64,000 bases of DNA from Montifringilla adamsi (taxonomy: Eukaryota > Chordata > Aves > Passeriformes > Passeridae). The notes under the pieces are model-generated. The model did not search any database. It saw only the letters and a program-made list of their open reading frames with translations, and was not told the origin of the DNA. The stretch's first letter is position 1, and each line of letters opens with the position of its first letter. The stretch spans positions 5,135,459-5,199,458 of the forward strand of contig JAGGNK010012559.1 in assembly GCA_017590115.1 (NCBI GenBank), written 5' to 3'. The translations under genes were made by a program, and so were the position numbers. Positions 48,901-60,900 of this stretch are shown here, in pieces.

Positions 48901-51900
48901 TTTGACACCGTGAGTCCCACCAGGACTTGCAGTGAGGTTCCCTGTGGCTGGACTCATTTCCAGAAGGAGATGATTTGATGATTTAATGATTTAATTGAGG
49001 TGTTTTCCATCTGAGCAGAGATCCCGGCGTCAGCACTCGGCTCCAGGGATTCCAGCAGGTCCTGTTTGGGACAGATACTGGCCAGTGGTGCTTGAGCTGA
49101 TCTGTGTGTGTCTGCTTGCAGAGGACAAGGATGAGACCGTTGCCAGGACGTACCTGTCCGAGCTGAAGAACATCCGCCTGCGGCTGGAGGAGTGCGAGCA
49201 GCGGCTCGTGAGCCGCATCCAGTCCCCGAGCAGCGCCCGGGCAGATGGTGACACCATCCAGGAGAACACCCTCCGCATCGCAGAGCAGGAGGTCAGGCCT
49301 GCTGCTGGAAGCTGGGCAGGGGAGGGCTGAGATGGAGCCACAGCCAAGAATAGCTGCAGCTCCTCTGCGTGGGTGAAGGGTGCGGGGTTTGAGGGAGTCT
49401 CGCTGCGCGGAAAGCAGCGGGGAGCCTCAGCAGGTGGGCTGCCTGCTTTGTTTCCTACCAGCTGCTTTGCCAAGGGCAATCCTGCCTTTTTCCCTGCCTG
49501 TCTGGGCTCTGCTTTCATGTTGTCTCCCCTCCTCTGCAGCGCACGCAGGAGGATCTGCAGCAGCTGCAGTCGGAGCTGCGGGTTGTGTCCGAGAGGTGCT
49601 ACAGCTTCCTGGACAAAGCTCCTGCCGGGCCCAGCACGCCCCTCCTGCGTTCAGAGCTGGACTTGGTGGTGAACAAGATGGAGCAGACACATGGGCTGTC
49701 TTCCGTCTACCTGGAAAAGTGAGTTGGGATGTGCCTCTGTTCCCAAACACCCTTTAGAGTGTTCCCAGTTCACTAAAGGCCTTCTTCTGTCCCTCCAGAT
49801 CACCTTGTGGTGGATGTAAATGAATCCATCCCCCTGCAGCGGGTGGTGCAGCCTCCAGATCTGCACCAGGTCTGGGATGTCATTGTGTTCTGTTTGATTG
49901 GCCAGGTTGAAGACGGTTGACATCATTATCCGCAGCGCCCAAGGAGCAGAATCCCTGGTCAAAGGCTACGAGGTGAAGCTGAGCCAGGAGGAGGCTGTTC
50001 CTGCTGACCTGGCGGCCATTCAGACCCACAGGACAACCTTACAGGTTGGTGCTGTTGGCTTGTCAAGCAGCATTTTCCCCTTTTTTCTGCTGGATTTGGA
50101 CTGTGGGGCATTTTTCTTGCCTTGATGCATTTTTAGAGGGTTTTGTGCTGCTGATGTGAGAGCCCTGATTGCTTTGTGGGTGTAGAGGAGGTGCTGTGGC
50201 TCTGTGCTCTGTCTGCTGCTGTGGGACAGGGCCTGCACCAGTCTGACCTGGGAGCAGGTTCCCCTTCATTCCACACCTCCCAGTTCTTTGCAGGCTAAGA
50301 AGAGTGGGAAAATAAACCCATTAACCCCTTCCCAGCTGTGTCACCTCTGGCTGGGAGGACATCTCTGGCTTGGTCCCTTCTGCTTTCAGTGACACTGACC
50401 CGGTGCTGTCTCCTTTTGCAGCAGTGGCTGGGGGAGGTGAAGGACAAGGGCTCCGTGTTCTCCACGCTGGAGGAGGAGATGGTGAAGGCAAAGGAGGTGG
50501 GGGAGCAGCTGTTCAGGCTGAGGCAGGAGCGCAGCATCGACCTGGAGCGCTTCCAGGAGAAGGGGAGCCAGCTGTGGGATCGCTGGCAGCGAGTCTGCGC
50601 CCAGATCGAGACCCGGTGAGAGCCCTCCTGCCTCCTCTCCCACATTTACCCTCATCCTTCAGCCCAGACCTTGGGTCAGGCTTGGTGGAGGTGAAATTAT
50701 TCTGCCTGGCATTCCTGCTGGTGGCATTTCACCCCCCCACCTCCTCTTACCTGTCGCGGTTTTCTCTCAGCCACACGGAGCTGGAGAGCATCCAGGAGGT
50801 GCTGAGCGATTACCGGCAGTGCCACAGCGCCCTGATCCAGTGGATTGAGGAGATCACAGCCCAGCAGGAGCTGATGAAGCCTGGCCAGGCTGAGGACAGC
50901 CGGGTGCTGTCGGAGCAGCTCAGCCAGCAAACGGTGAGGCACGACCTCGTGGTGTCTCCTTGCTGCCCGTGGCCGTGTCACTTCTTTTCATCTCTGAGCT
51001 TGCAAATGTGAAAAGCAGCAGGGAAGAGGCTGCAGGCCTGAGCTGGGTGTCTGGGAAGTGGAGAAACTCTGCTTGGCTCGAGGTGCAGATGAGGTCTTGC
51101 GTAAAAAATCGGAGATTTTACCCAAAAGTGCAGGGATGTGGGCCAGAATTTTGCTCACGTCCCATGGCTGCTGTCACAGAATCCCAGAAAGGTTGGCTTG
51201 GAAGGGATCTCCAAGATTGTCTTGTTTCCATCCTCCTGCCACGGGCAGGGACACCTTACACTAGACTAGGTTGCTCCAAGCCCCATCCACCCTGGCCTTG
51301 AACACTTCCAGGGTTGGGGCATCCACAGCTTCTCTGGGCAACAACTCAGCCAATCTGTCCTGACAACCATTTTTACTTTGAATTCCCTTGAAGGCTTTGG
51401 CTGCTGAAATTGAGAAAAACCAAGCCAAGCTGGACCAGTGTCAGAAATTCTCCCAGCAGTACTCGGCTGCCGTCAAGGTACAGCTCCCGGGTGGGCTGGG
51501 CTGGGCAGGAGCAGCCCTGGCAGAGCTTGCAGATCTCACAAGCCCCACATCTCCCCACCTTTTCAGGACTATGAGCTGCAGCTGATGACCTACAGGGCCT
51601 TCGTGGAGTCGCAGCAGAAGTCGCCCATGAAGCGCCGGCGGATGCTCTCCTCCTCAGATGCCATCACCCAGGAGGTAGGAACCCACCTCAGCTCAGCAGG
51701 GGGAAATTTCAGGGGGTTCTTCCACGCCCAGCAAAACCACCCAGCAGCCTCTGTGAAATGAGCTCCTTCCTGCTGAACTCTCTTGTATGAATAAAGTTTC
51801 CACCCTCGCTGTTTTTTCCAATAGCCAGAGAGGATGGCTTAGTGCCCTAAGCACCAGGTATGCCATACCTTGACTCCTGGGAACCCCTGGGTCAAATCCA

Positions 51901-54900
51901 GCAGGGTCGGCTCAGCCCTTCAGCCTTGCGAGGTAAATAACCAGAGCACCATGCAGTGTTGCTGTGTGTGCATCTTTGGGGATGAGAACCTTTTAGGGAC
52001 CCGAGGTCCTGTCTGCTCTGTGTGGATATGAAAGGTCCTGGTAGCCCTCTGTAAGAGTGGAGCATCCGCCCCAGTGTCGTGCAGCATGCCTTGTGTGGCC
52101 ACCACCCTCCCCAGCAGACTTGCTGCGTTCCATTGGTGCCATCCCGGCTCTGCCAGGTGCCTTGTGGGGGGTTCCTGAGCCAGAGGTGCCTCATCCATGT
52201 CATGTACTGTGCAGGGCGACGCTCTGGATCTGCCAGCAGGACTGACGGACCCCTTTTTTTCCCCCCTCTTGTTTTCCCCCTTGGCAGTTCATGGATTTGA
52301 GGACTCGCTACACAGCCCTGGTGACTCTGACCACCCAGCACGTGAAGTACATCAGCGACGCGCTGCGGCGGCTGGAGGAGGAGGAGGTGAGGGGGTGGGA
52401 CACACCTGGGCCTGTCCCCACGTCCCCTCCATCCCCGAGGATGCTGCTCCGTGCTGAGGGCACATCCTGGGCGCTGCTCTCCCTTTGGAGATCCCTTCTG
52501 ACGTGGTTGTCTTCCTCCTTCTCCCTCTGATTGCAGAAAGTGGTGGAGGAGGAAAAGCAGGAGCACGTGGACAAGGTGAAGGAGCTCCTGGGCTGGGCCC
52601 TGGGCTTGAAGCAGAGTGTGCAGGGCAGGGCAGCTGCTGCTGGGAGCAGAGAGCTGGGAGACCTTGAGAAATCCATCTCAGAGCAGCAGGTAAAGCAGGG
52701 CTGGCACCAGACCCTGAGGTTTAACTTCTGCTCTTTTTTTTTCACAGCTGCATGAAGCTGCTTGCTTTCTTTTTTATTTTTTTTTAACCAGGCCCTGAAT
52801 GAGGAGCTGACTGCGAAGAAGGAGCAGGTGTCTGAGGCCATCAAAACTTCCCAAATCTTCCTGGCAAAACACAGCCACAAGTAAGTGTGACCAGGGAGAG
52901 AACAGGGGCTGGAAATGAGATTCCTTAGAGCTGGTGGATCCGTGGGATCCAGTGCCTGACTCCAGTTAAAAACAATGAGCTGCACACAACAGTTGCCTTC
53001 TTTATTGTCTGCAATGAGATCTGTGAAGTGTGCAACCCATTTATGCTGTGGGACAATATTAATCCTCTTTAGTTGAGGTGCAGCCCCATATATTTGGGGA
53101 TTTGATTGTTACAATGCAGGCCAGCCTTTGCTCAGTTATCCTGGCAGGTTTCAGCTGAGCAGGGCAGGGAGAGGAAAGGACTCATGGTGGATTTGGCTTT
53201 TTCCTGTGCTTGGAAGGATGTGATTATTCTGTGGAGCTGGTTTGGACAGTATCCTGAGATATTCCCCCTTCCCCTTTCAGGCTTTCCCAACCAGAAAAGG
53301 ACCAGATTTCTGCTCAGATTGGTGCTCTGAAGGAAACCTACCAGGCTCTCTGCAGCAACTCCACGGAGCAACTCCAGCAGCTGCAGAGCCAGCTGGCTCA
53401 GGAGACAGAGCACAAGGTACTGCTCAGCCCTGTTCCCTCCTCACCTGCCCTCCTCAGGCTGTGGAAAAGGTTTCATTTTGTCTGGCCACTCACAGCCTCT
53501 TGCACGTGGTTGCCCTCCCTTCTCTCCTATTCATGGTCACCCAAAAAGCATCTGGTGGTGCCTGGAGGCCAAGCAGGAGCTGTTTTCCTGCTGCCTTCCA
53601 GCTCCATGGGAGAGTTGTCCTTTGGTTGCCATCAGGGCTCTGCCCTCTGCACGAGGCTCGGTCGTGCTTGGTGAGCGAGGGTGGCAGGTGGAATTCTGCC
53701 CTGGAAATGTCCCCTTGAGGAAATCTGTGTCCTCTGAGGGCTGTAAGCTCAGAGGGCTCAGCCCCACAGGCTGCCAGGGTGCAGGAAGGTGGGACTCATG
53801 TGGCCTCAGGGTCTGGCCAAGGGTTTTTCTCAGCGGTGGCTGAACCAAGCAGCTCTTCCTTGGGGAAGGCAATTAATTACATTATCCAGCCCCTCAGCTG
53901 ACCTGGGGGACCTTCAGAACCTGTTCCCTGTTCACATCCACCAGGTTCCATCCTTGTAGGGAGGGCTGGAAGCGCATCCTTATTGCCTCTGTTACAGCTG
54001 TCATTCACAGATTTACGTGTGCGTGTTCTCTAAGTGTATATTCATGTGTCAATGGATATTTTTGTGTGTTTGCTTGCTGGCTCCCTGTACCCTGAAGCAA
54101 CAGCCCGCTCACACCTGGCTGTGAGACGCAGGTTTTGGCTCTCAGGTCTGTGAGTGAAGTCCTGTTCAAGCCACTCAAGGGGAGAAGGTGGCAGAGCTGC
54201 TTTTTTTGAGATCTGCCTGTCCAGCTTTCACCTAAATATGCAGTGTTTTGCTCCAAACTGGACTTTTCAGCACATTCCAGGTGTTTCAGAGCAGGAAATG
54301 ATTTATTTTATTGCAAGCCCTTTAGCCCTTGTGCTGGCAGCAGAAAGGTGAACAAATCATTTTGTTAAGCCATCACAGATTTGGTGCAGCCTCCCTGTGG
54401 AATGGATGCTTTTTTTCTTTTCCCTTTTCCTCCCTTTTGGTCAGGAAAATTATTTTAGAGCAGAACCCTTCTCCAGGGCTTGTCAAGCTGTTTTGGTACA
54501 GCACGAGGCTGCTTTGGGGCTGGAACAGTTTTCACTCACAGACTCAATGAAGCCCAGACAGCAAAACAAGAAATGGCAGTGGGGCCTCACCTTAAATCCC
54601 TGTCTGCAGAACCATCCCTGCGGCTCTGCTGCGGAGCTGCTGCTTCACTGTAGAGGGAGCATGAAGAACTCTTTAACATTTGCTTGCTGGAAACATCCAA
54701 CTGTCAGAAAGAAGTTACAAAAGACCAAAAAAATGCAAAGCAGAACGCGCTAAATTGAGCATGATGTGTCCCTGTATGGTTTGTGTTTCATGTCAACTGT
54801 TTTTATGATTAACTGACATCCTTGCTTACAAGTTTAACTAACCCCCCTGGGATTTAAACAAACAAAACACACAAAAGGGAAAGAGGACGGACCTGTGTGT

Positions 54901-57900
54901 GGGGTTCTTTTTGCAAAACAAAAACAGTCGCATGCTGGACGCTAACCCCAAGCTTTACACTGTGTGTGATACGGCTGAACTGCTCCATAAGGCTCTGTCT
55001 TTAACTGCTCAAGGCACACCCTGCAAGTCGGTAAGTAAAAGCCTTTTACTCCCCTCCCTCCCATCCATTTCCTTTTTTTATCTTTCTCTTTTGTTTCCCC
55101 CCCCTTTCCCTCTTCTCTGTCTTTCCAAGGCTTGTTCATCTCTGAGTATGCACGTCAGGGTCTGGTGATGGAGAGCTTAGCTTGTCCCAGAAGGTTCCTC
55201 CTGTCCCCACAGCAGGGTGTTGGGATGCAAAAGGAATTCATTCCGTGGTCCTGGTTCCCTCCTTGTTATCCCCACAAAAATCTTGGAGTGCTTGGGCCAG
55301 CCTTATACCCAACCAAAGGCACCGGGAGAAACCCAAATGTCCAAAGAGCCTTTGAGCAAAGACACTTTATCACCTAAATTATTACCCTCCCTGTGGGGAT
55401 AGCAGCAAGAAAAGCCCCTCCAAAAAGCACCACAGTAGTTGGTCTGTCACTGTTCTCATGCTGGAACCTCCAGCTTGTTCCATTTCTCCCCTGGCCCTGT
55501 CTGAGGAGCAACTTGGAGGTGCTGGAGTGGGCAGAGCAGGGCCACGGTCATGCCTGGGGAGCTGTCCTGCTCCTGCCCTGCTGCATGGCTGGGAGCTGCT
55601 CCATGGCACGGGGCTCTGTGGTGCTCCCCACCCATCCTGGCACTTGGGATTTGCTTGGGAAGTGCAGGATTTTCAGCATGGCAGGAATCAGCATGGAGGC
55701 TGTGCTGGGGAAGGTTCCTCTTTACCCCAAAGTGGGTGGTTTTGGGAGGTTTTCTTCCCCGTGAGTGCACAGTGGGATTTGTGTTGTCTTTACTTTTTAA
55801 AGCTGGAGTTGTTGAAGGGCTTTGTTGTGCTTGTTGGTTTCCTGCCCTCTTTTCTGTGGAGCATTAGGAATGAGTCTGAGTTTTGGTGCTTGCTGCTTTG
55901 CTGCATTACTGCTGGTGGATATTGGAAGCATCTTGGTGCTGCCCTGGTGATGGACTAGATTTCAAACACTTTAGGACTTTCTAGCCTGTTTGGGGATTTT
56001 AAGTTTGTTTTGTTTTGTTGGTTTTTTTTTTAACTGAGGCCTCCCTAAAACTCATGCAATGAGTGCTGGAAATGCTGGATTTTGGTTTAATTCTTTTCCT
56101 TCTCTTTCTGTTCCAGGGCAGCGGAGCCGTGGCAGGAGTGATCGATCTTGGCACAGTAGAAATATTCCCTGTCTTTGGTGCCATGCAGAGAGGTCTTATA
56201 GATCAGGACACAGGCCTGGTCCTCCTGGAGGCCCAGGTGATCTCCTCTGACTTAGTTGTCCCAGAGACCAGTGAGAAACTCTCCTTGGAGAAAGCTCTGG
56301 CAAGAAACATCATTGATCTCAGGGCATTCCAGGTGCTGCAGGAATTGAAGGATGCTCTCCAGCAGGTGGAAGAAATCAGATGTGAAGGGAGGCAGCTCCT
56401 CCCCGTCGTTGCTGCCATAGAAGAGGGGAGGATCAGTGAGAGCATTGGGCTGAAGATTCTTGAGGTTGAGCTCATCACTGGGGGCTTTAAATTCCAGCAG
56501 GGCAGAATCAGCATGGAGACAGCAGTGCAAGAAAGGCTCCTTCCCCCCCAGCTTCACTCCAGGCTCCTGTCTCACCTGGAAGGTGGCAAGGATTTGATTG
56601 ACCCCAACACTGCTGAGAAGATCAGTCTGCCTGAGCTCCTGGACAGGTGCATCATCCACCAAGAGACCGGGCTGAGGCTGCTCCCAGTCAAGCAGCTGGC
56701 TGGTGGGATGGTGAGCTTGAGGTCAGGCAGGGAGGTCAGCATCTTCCGTGCAGTCCAGGAGGGGCTGATAGACAGGCAGGTGACCATCAGGTTGCTGGAA
56801 GCTCACCTCTTTGCTGGTGGCATTGTTGACCCCAGGACAGGACACAGGCTGAGCGTGGGGGAGGCTGTCAGGCATAATTTGCTTGACCAGGATTTGGCCT
56901 GCACGCTTCTGCTCCGGCAGCTCCAGACGGGTGGGATTGTGGACACCACCACGGGGGAGAGGCTGACCATGGATGAAGCCCTCAGGAAGGGTTTGGTATC
57001 TCCAAAGATGGCACTGCTGGTCCTGGAATCCCTGTGGTCCTTCATGGGGCTGCTGTGGCCAGAGACAGGGGAGATCATCCCTGTTGCAGATGCTTTGGAG
57101 CAGGGGATCCTCTCCACGGAGCTGATTGAGGAGGCTCTCAGCAAGAGGCAGCTCCTTCAGGCTGTTTTTATCCCAGGAAACACAGAGGTGGTGTCCTGGC
57201 AGAAGGCAGTGGAACAGGGCATCCTGGAGAGAGAGGTGGTGAAGAAGCTGGAATCAACAGCCATGCCTGATGTCCTGGCCAGCATGCAGCTCCCTGGATC
57301 TCCAAGCAGGAGCTCTCCTGGAAGGAGCCCCACGGGTCAGGAGGAGCCTCTGCTAAGGGGTGATGATGAAAGGCTGATGTTCCACTTGATGACCCACAGC
57401 TACATCAACATCCACGATGGCCACAAGGTGCTGTTAGTGGATGCAGAGTTGAACAATGTCACTAAAGCTCTCATCCAAAGCCAAGAAAATGGATCCCGTG
57501 CGCAGGTGTTGGAAGGCTTTGAGGAGACAGAGGCAGCTCTTGGAAGTGAACCTTGCAATGGTTCGGCTTTGCAGCAGCTTCAGCTTCAATTTGCTCCTTC
57601 AGAAGGTGAAAGTGAGAAGATCCTACCACCCAGAGCTGCTTTGGAGAATGGGGAGGTGGTGGTGGGACCTGAAAGTCTCCCCTTGGAGGATGCAGAGGAT
57701 TTCCTGCATGTGGAAGAGCAGGAGCAGATTTCCACTGAACTGGAGACCATGAGGAGTGAAACTGATGCTGAATTTGGAAAAGAACAGGTCACTTTTACAA
57801 CCAAGGATAAACATGAGGTAAAATTATTGATGCCAGAGCCTCCCAGTGACCTGGATAGTGGATTAATCAGAGAAACAGAGGAAATGATGATTGAGGCAGA

Positions 57901-60900
57901 AGAAGAGTCCAAGCCTCCTGCAGCAGATGGAGTGGAAGGTCCTGAATATCAGAAGAGGGCATTGGAAAGTGGGGCAGTGGTTGTGAAAAGTGAAATCTGC
58001 ATAAAAATGGGTGCTCCAGAAAGTAGAGACAGACTGAAAATCGTGGCAGAGAGGTCTCAGGGTGTGAGGGAACCTGAAGGAGAGGCAGAAGATGTGAGAG
58101 AGGTTTATTTCCTAAAGGAGGGAGCAGTTGAAAATGGTTTGCTGGGAGGAGAGGAGGTTGAGCTCCCTGCACGTGGGGAGGCAGCACCAGCAGAGACACA
58201 AAGCAAGGACATGGAAACTGTGTTGAAAGTGGAAGAAGGAGAGCAGGAAGAAGTGTTGGGTGATGAAGACATTGAGGAACATGAGGAACCATCCCTGCCA
58301 GCCCCTGAGGAAGCAGAGGACACTTTGGAAAAGCTCCTGATGCAGCTCCAAAGCGGTGGCATCACCCATGAGCAGACAGGCAGGACCCTGCTGCTGGACG
58401 AGGCAGTGGCCTCTGGGGTGGTGTCTGGCCACACAGCTGTGAAACTCATGGAGAGGATGAAGATGTTCAGTGGCTTCTTTGACTCTCAGGTGTGTGAGCC
58501 CTTGACCACTGAGGACGTGATTGAAGAAGGTCTGATGGATGAGAAGCTGCTCCAGAAGGTCCTCACATCTGACAGAGCCATAAGTGGTGTCCTTGACCCA
58601 GGCAACAACTTTGTCTACTCCATCAAGGATGCTGCTGCCGTTGGCCTTCTGGACAAGGAGACAGCGATGAGGATCTTGGAAGGGCAGGTGGTTACAGGGG
58701 GGATTGTTGACTTGAAACGTGGCAAAAAAGTGTCAGTGACTTTGGCTTCAAATCTGGGCCTCATAGAGCCAACCAGTCAGACAGAGCTGGTGAAGCTGGA
58801 GAAGGCTTCCAAGGGGAAAGGCACTGATGAGGTCACCAGGCAGAAGCTCATTAATTTACAGGCTGAGACCAGTGGGATTGTGGATCCTGAAAGCAAACGG
58901 CCTCTGACTGTGGCAGAGTCTGTTGAAAAGGGGCTCCTGGAGAAGGAAAAAGCTTTTCAGCTCTTGACCAAGCAGGTTGCTGAGGGAGGAATCATCCATC
59001 ACGTGTCCGGGATGAGGCTTTCGGTGGACAACGCGATGAAACACGGTTTGATCAATCCAGATCTATGCAAGGAGCTCAGGAAAGCTGAAAGTGTGGTCCT
59101 GCAGGACTTTGTCCATCCAGCCACAAAAGAGAAGATGACCTTGCCCCAGGCAGTGTCGCTGGGGCTCGTTAGCCCAGAATTCCAGAGGAAAGTGCAGGAA
59201 ATCCAGGCTGAGAGCGGAACCATTCTCGATCCAGCTTCTGGCCAGCGACTGGCACTGAGCCAGGCAGTGCAGGAGGGCTTGGTGCCCCAGCAGGTGGTGC
59301 AGAAAGTCCTGTCATCTTCAGAAATGAGAGAAGGAATTGTAGACCCCGAGACCTGCAAGATTCTTCCCTACTCAGAGTTCCTGAAGAAGTGTAAAATCGA
59401 TATTGAATCCGGCCAGAGGTACCTGGAGGTCCATCCCTTCCAGGCCGTCAGGGATGAGGTGACAGGGACCAAGCTGCCGTGTGCTGAGGCAGTGAGGCTG
59501 GGGAAGGTGGACCCCCTGCCCACCCTGAGGCTGCTGCAGGCACAGGCAGACGCTGGAGGGGTGGTGGAGGGCACTGTCAGCCAGAGGCTGTCCCTGAGGG
59601 CAGCTGTGGAGCAGGGGATGCTGGATGAGGCCATGGCCAAAGTCATCGCCACCAACCAGATCAGGGCTGGGGGAATTGTTGATGCCCCTGGTGGGAAAAG
59701 GTTGACTGTGAAAGAAGCTGTTGGAAAAGGACTGATTAGCCAAAAATTAGCTGCTGGTCTTCGGGATGTGCAAATATCCGAAGAGAAAGTTGGTTCTGAG
59801 GTCTTCAAAGTAGAAAAAGTGCAACTTTTGCGGGAAAAAATGGAAAAACTATCTCCAAAAGAGGAGGGTGTCATCCTCCCTGCCAGATCTGCCAGGTCTG
59901 ATGGTGCTGAGCCCAAAGCTCAAGCTGAAGCTGTTGACACAGCTCAGAGTGCAGCTGCTGCCACTGAGAAATCCCCCAAAGCACGGACTGAAAGGAAATT
60001 AAAACCCCAGGAAGCTTCAGAGGGTGCTGTCCATCCCCAAGAGGAACATCATCATCATCTTCATCACCCCCAGGCAAAGGCTGAGGTGACCCCAGAGCAC
60101 CCCTCTGTGCTGGGGACAGTGTCTCTCCCTGAAGAGGCAATGGTGGCAGGGGCTGTGGAAAAAGGGATCCCAAAAGGCAGCTCCCAAGTGAGAGCAGCCC
60201 AGGGCAAGGAAACGAGGGAAGAAATGGATGGAGGGACAGAGAAAATAGAGAGACTGGGCTTGGAGAAGGAGCAGCTGTTCTTGGGCACAGAGGTGCTTCA
60301 TGAGGAGGAGGATGCTGAGGAGAGGAGGAGGAGGAGAGAGTTTGTAAGTGCAGAAGGAGTTGTGGCAGGTGGAGAAGGTGCAGTGGTGACTTCGGGGCAA
60401 GGAGAGAGAGTGACCAGAGTGGTCCAGGAGACACCAGCAGCCCCGAGGGAATCTGTCAGTGTGGGCCCAGGGAAGGGAGGGATGGGTGCTGCAGAGTCTG
60501 GAGAGCCCCCTGAGGTTGGGGTTCCTGTGGGAGATGAGCTTGCAGGGGAAAAAGCTGCGAAACACACAGAAAGAGAAACCTCTGGCACAGAAGGTGCCAT
60601 TGATCAGGAAAAAACAAGTGAAACTGAGCTGAAACCTACCCAGAAAAAGAAAAGCAAGAAAAAGAAAGCAAAGCAGGGCAGCATTCCAGGAGACAGCGCT
60701 CAGCCAGAGAAACCTGCAGAGAAGCAGCTCCTTCCTTCTCTGGTTTCCCATGAAATTCCAAGGAAAAAGGGTGAGGAGGAGCACTTTGTCTCCAGGGAGC
60801 CAAAACATGAATCCAGCACCGAGGCTGCTGCTGGGCTGGCACGAGACACAGCCAAGCACAAGGGTGGAAGAGGAAAGAGAACAATTCCTGGGAAGGATAG

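Noticed and set aside
26621..53416. Assignment to DST (dystonin) or PLEC (plectin) instead of MACF1
   Set aside because: The CH domains are similar, but the plakin exons (for example [24 protein letters not shown]) and the MGNSLGC exon fit MACF1; plectin and dystonin differ at these sites.
56063..56116. Upstream extension of the plectin-repeat frame to an ATG at 56063
   Set aside because: The segment is pyrimidine-rich and ends in an ideal acceptor (ttccag). Exon 35 ends in the matching phase, so it is intron.
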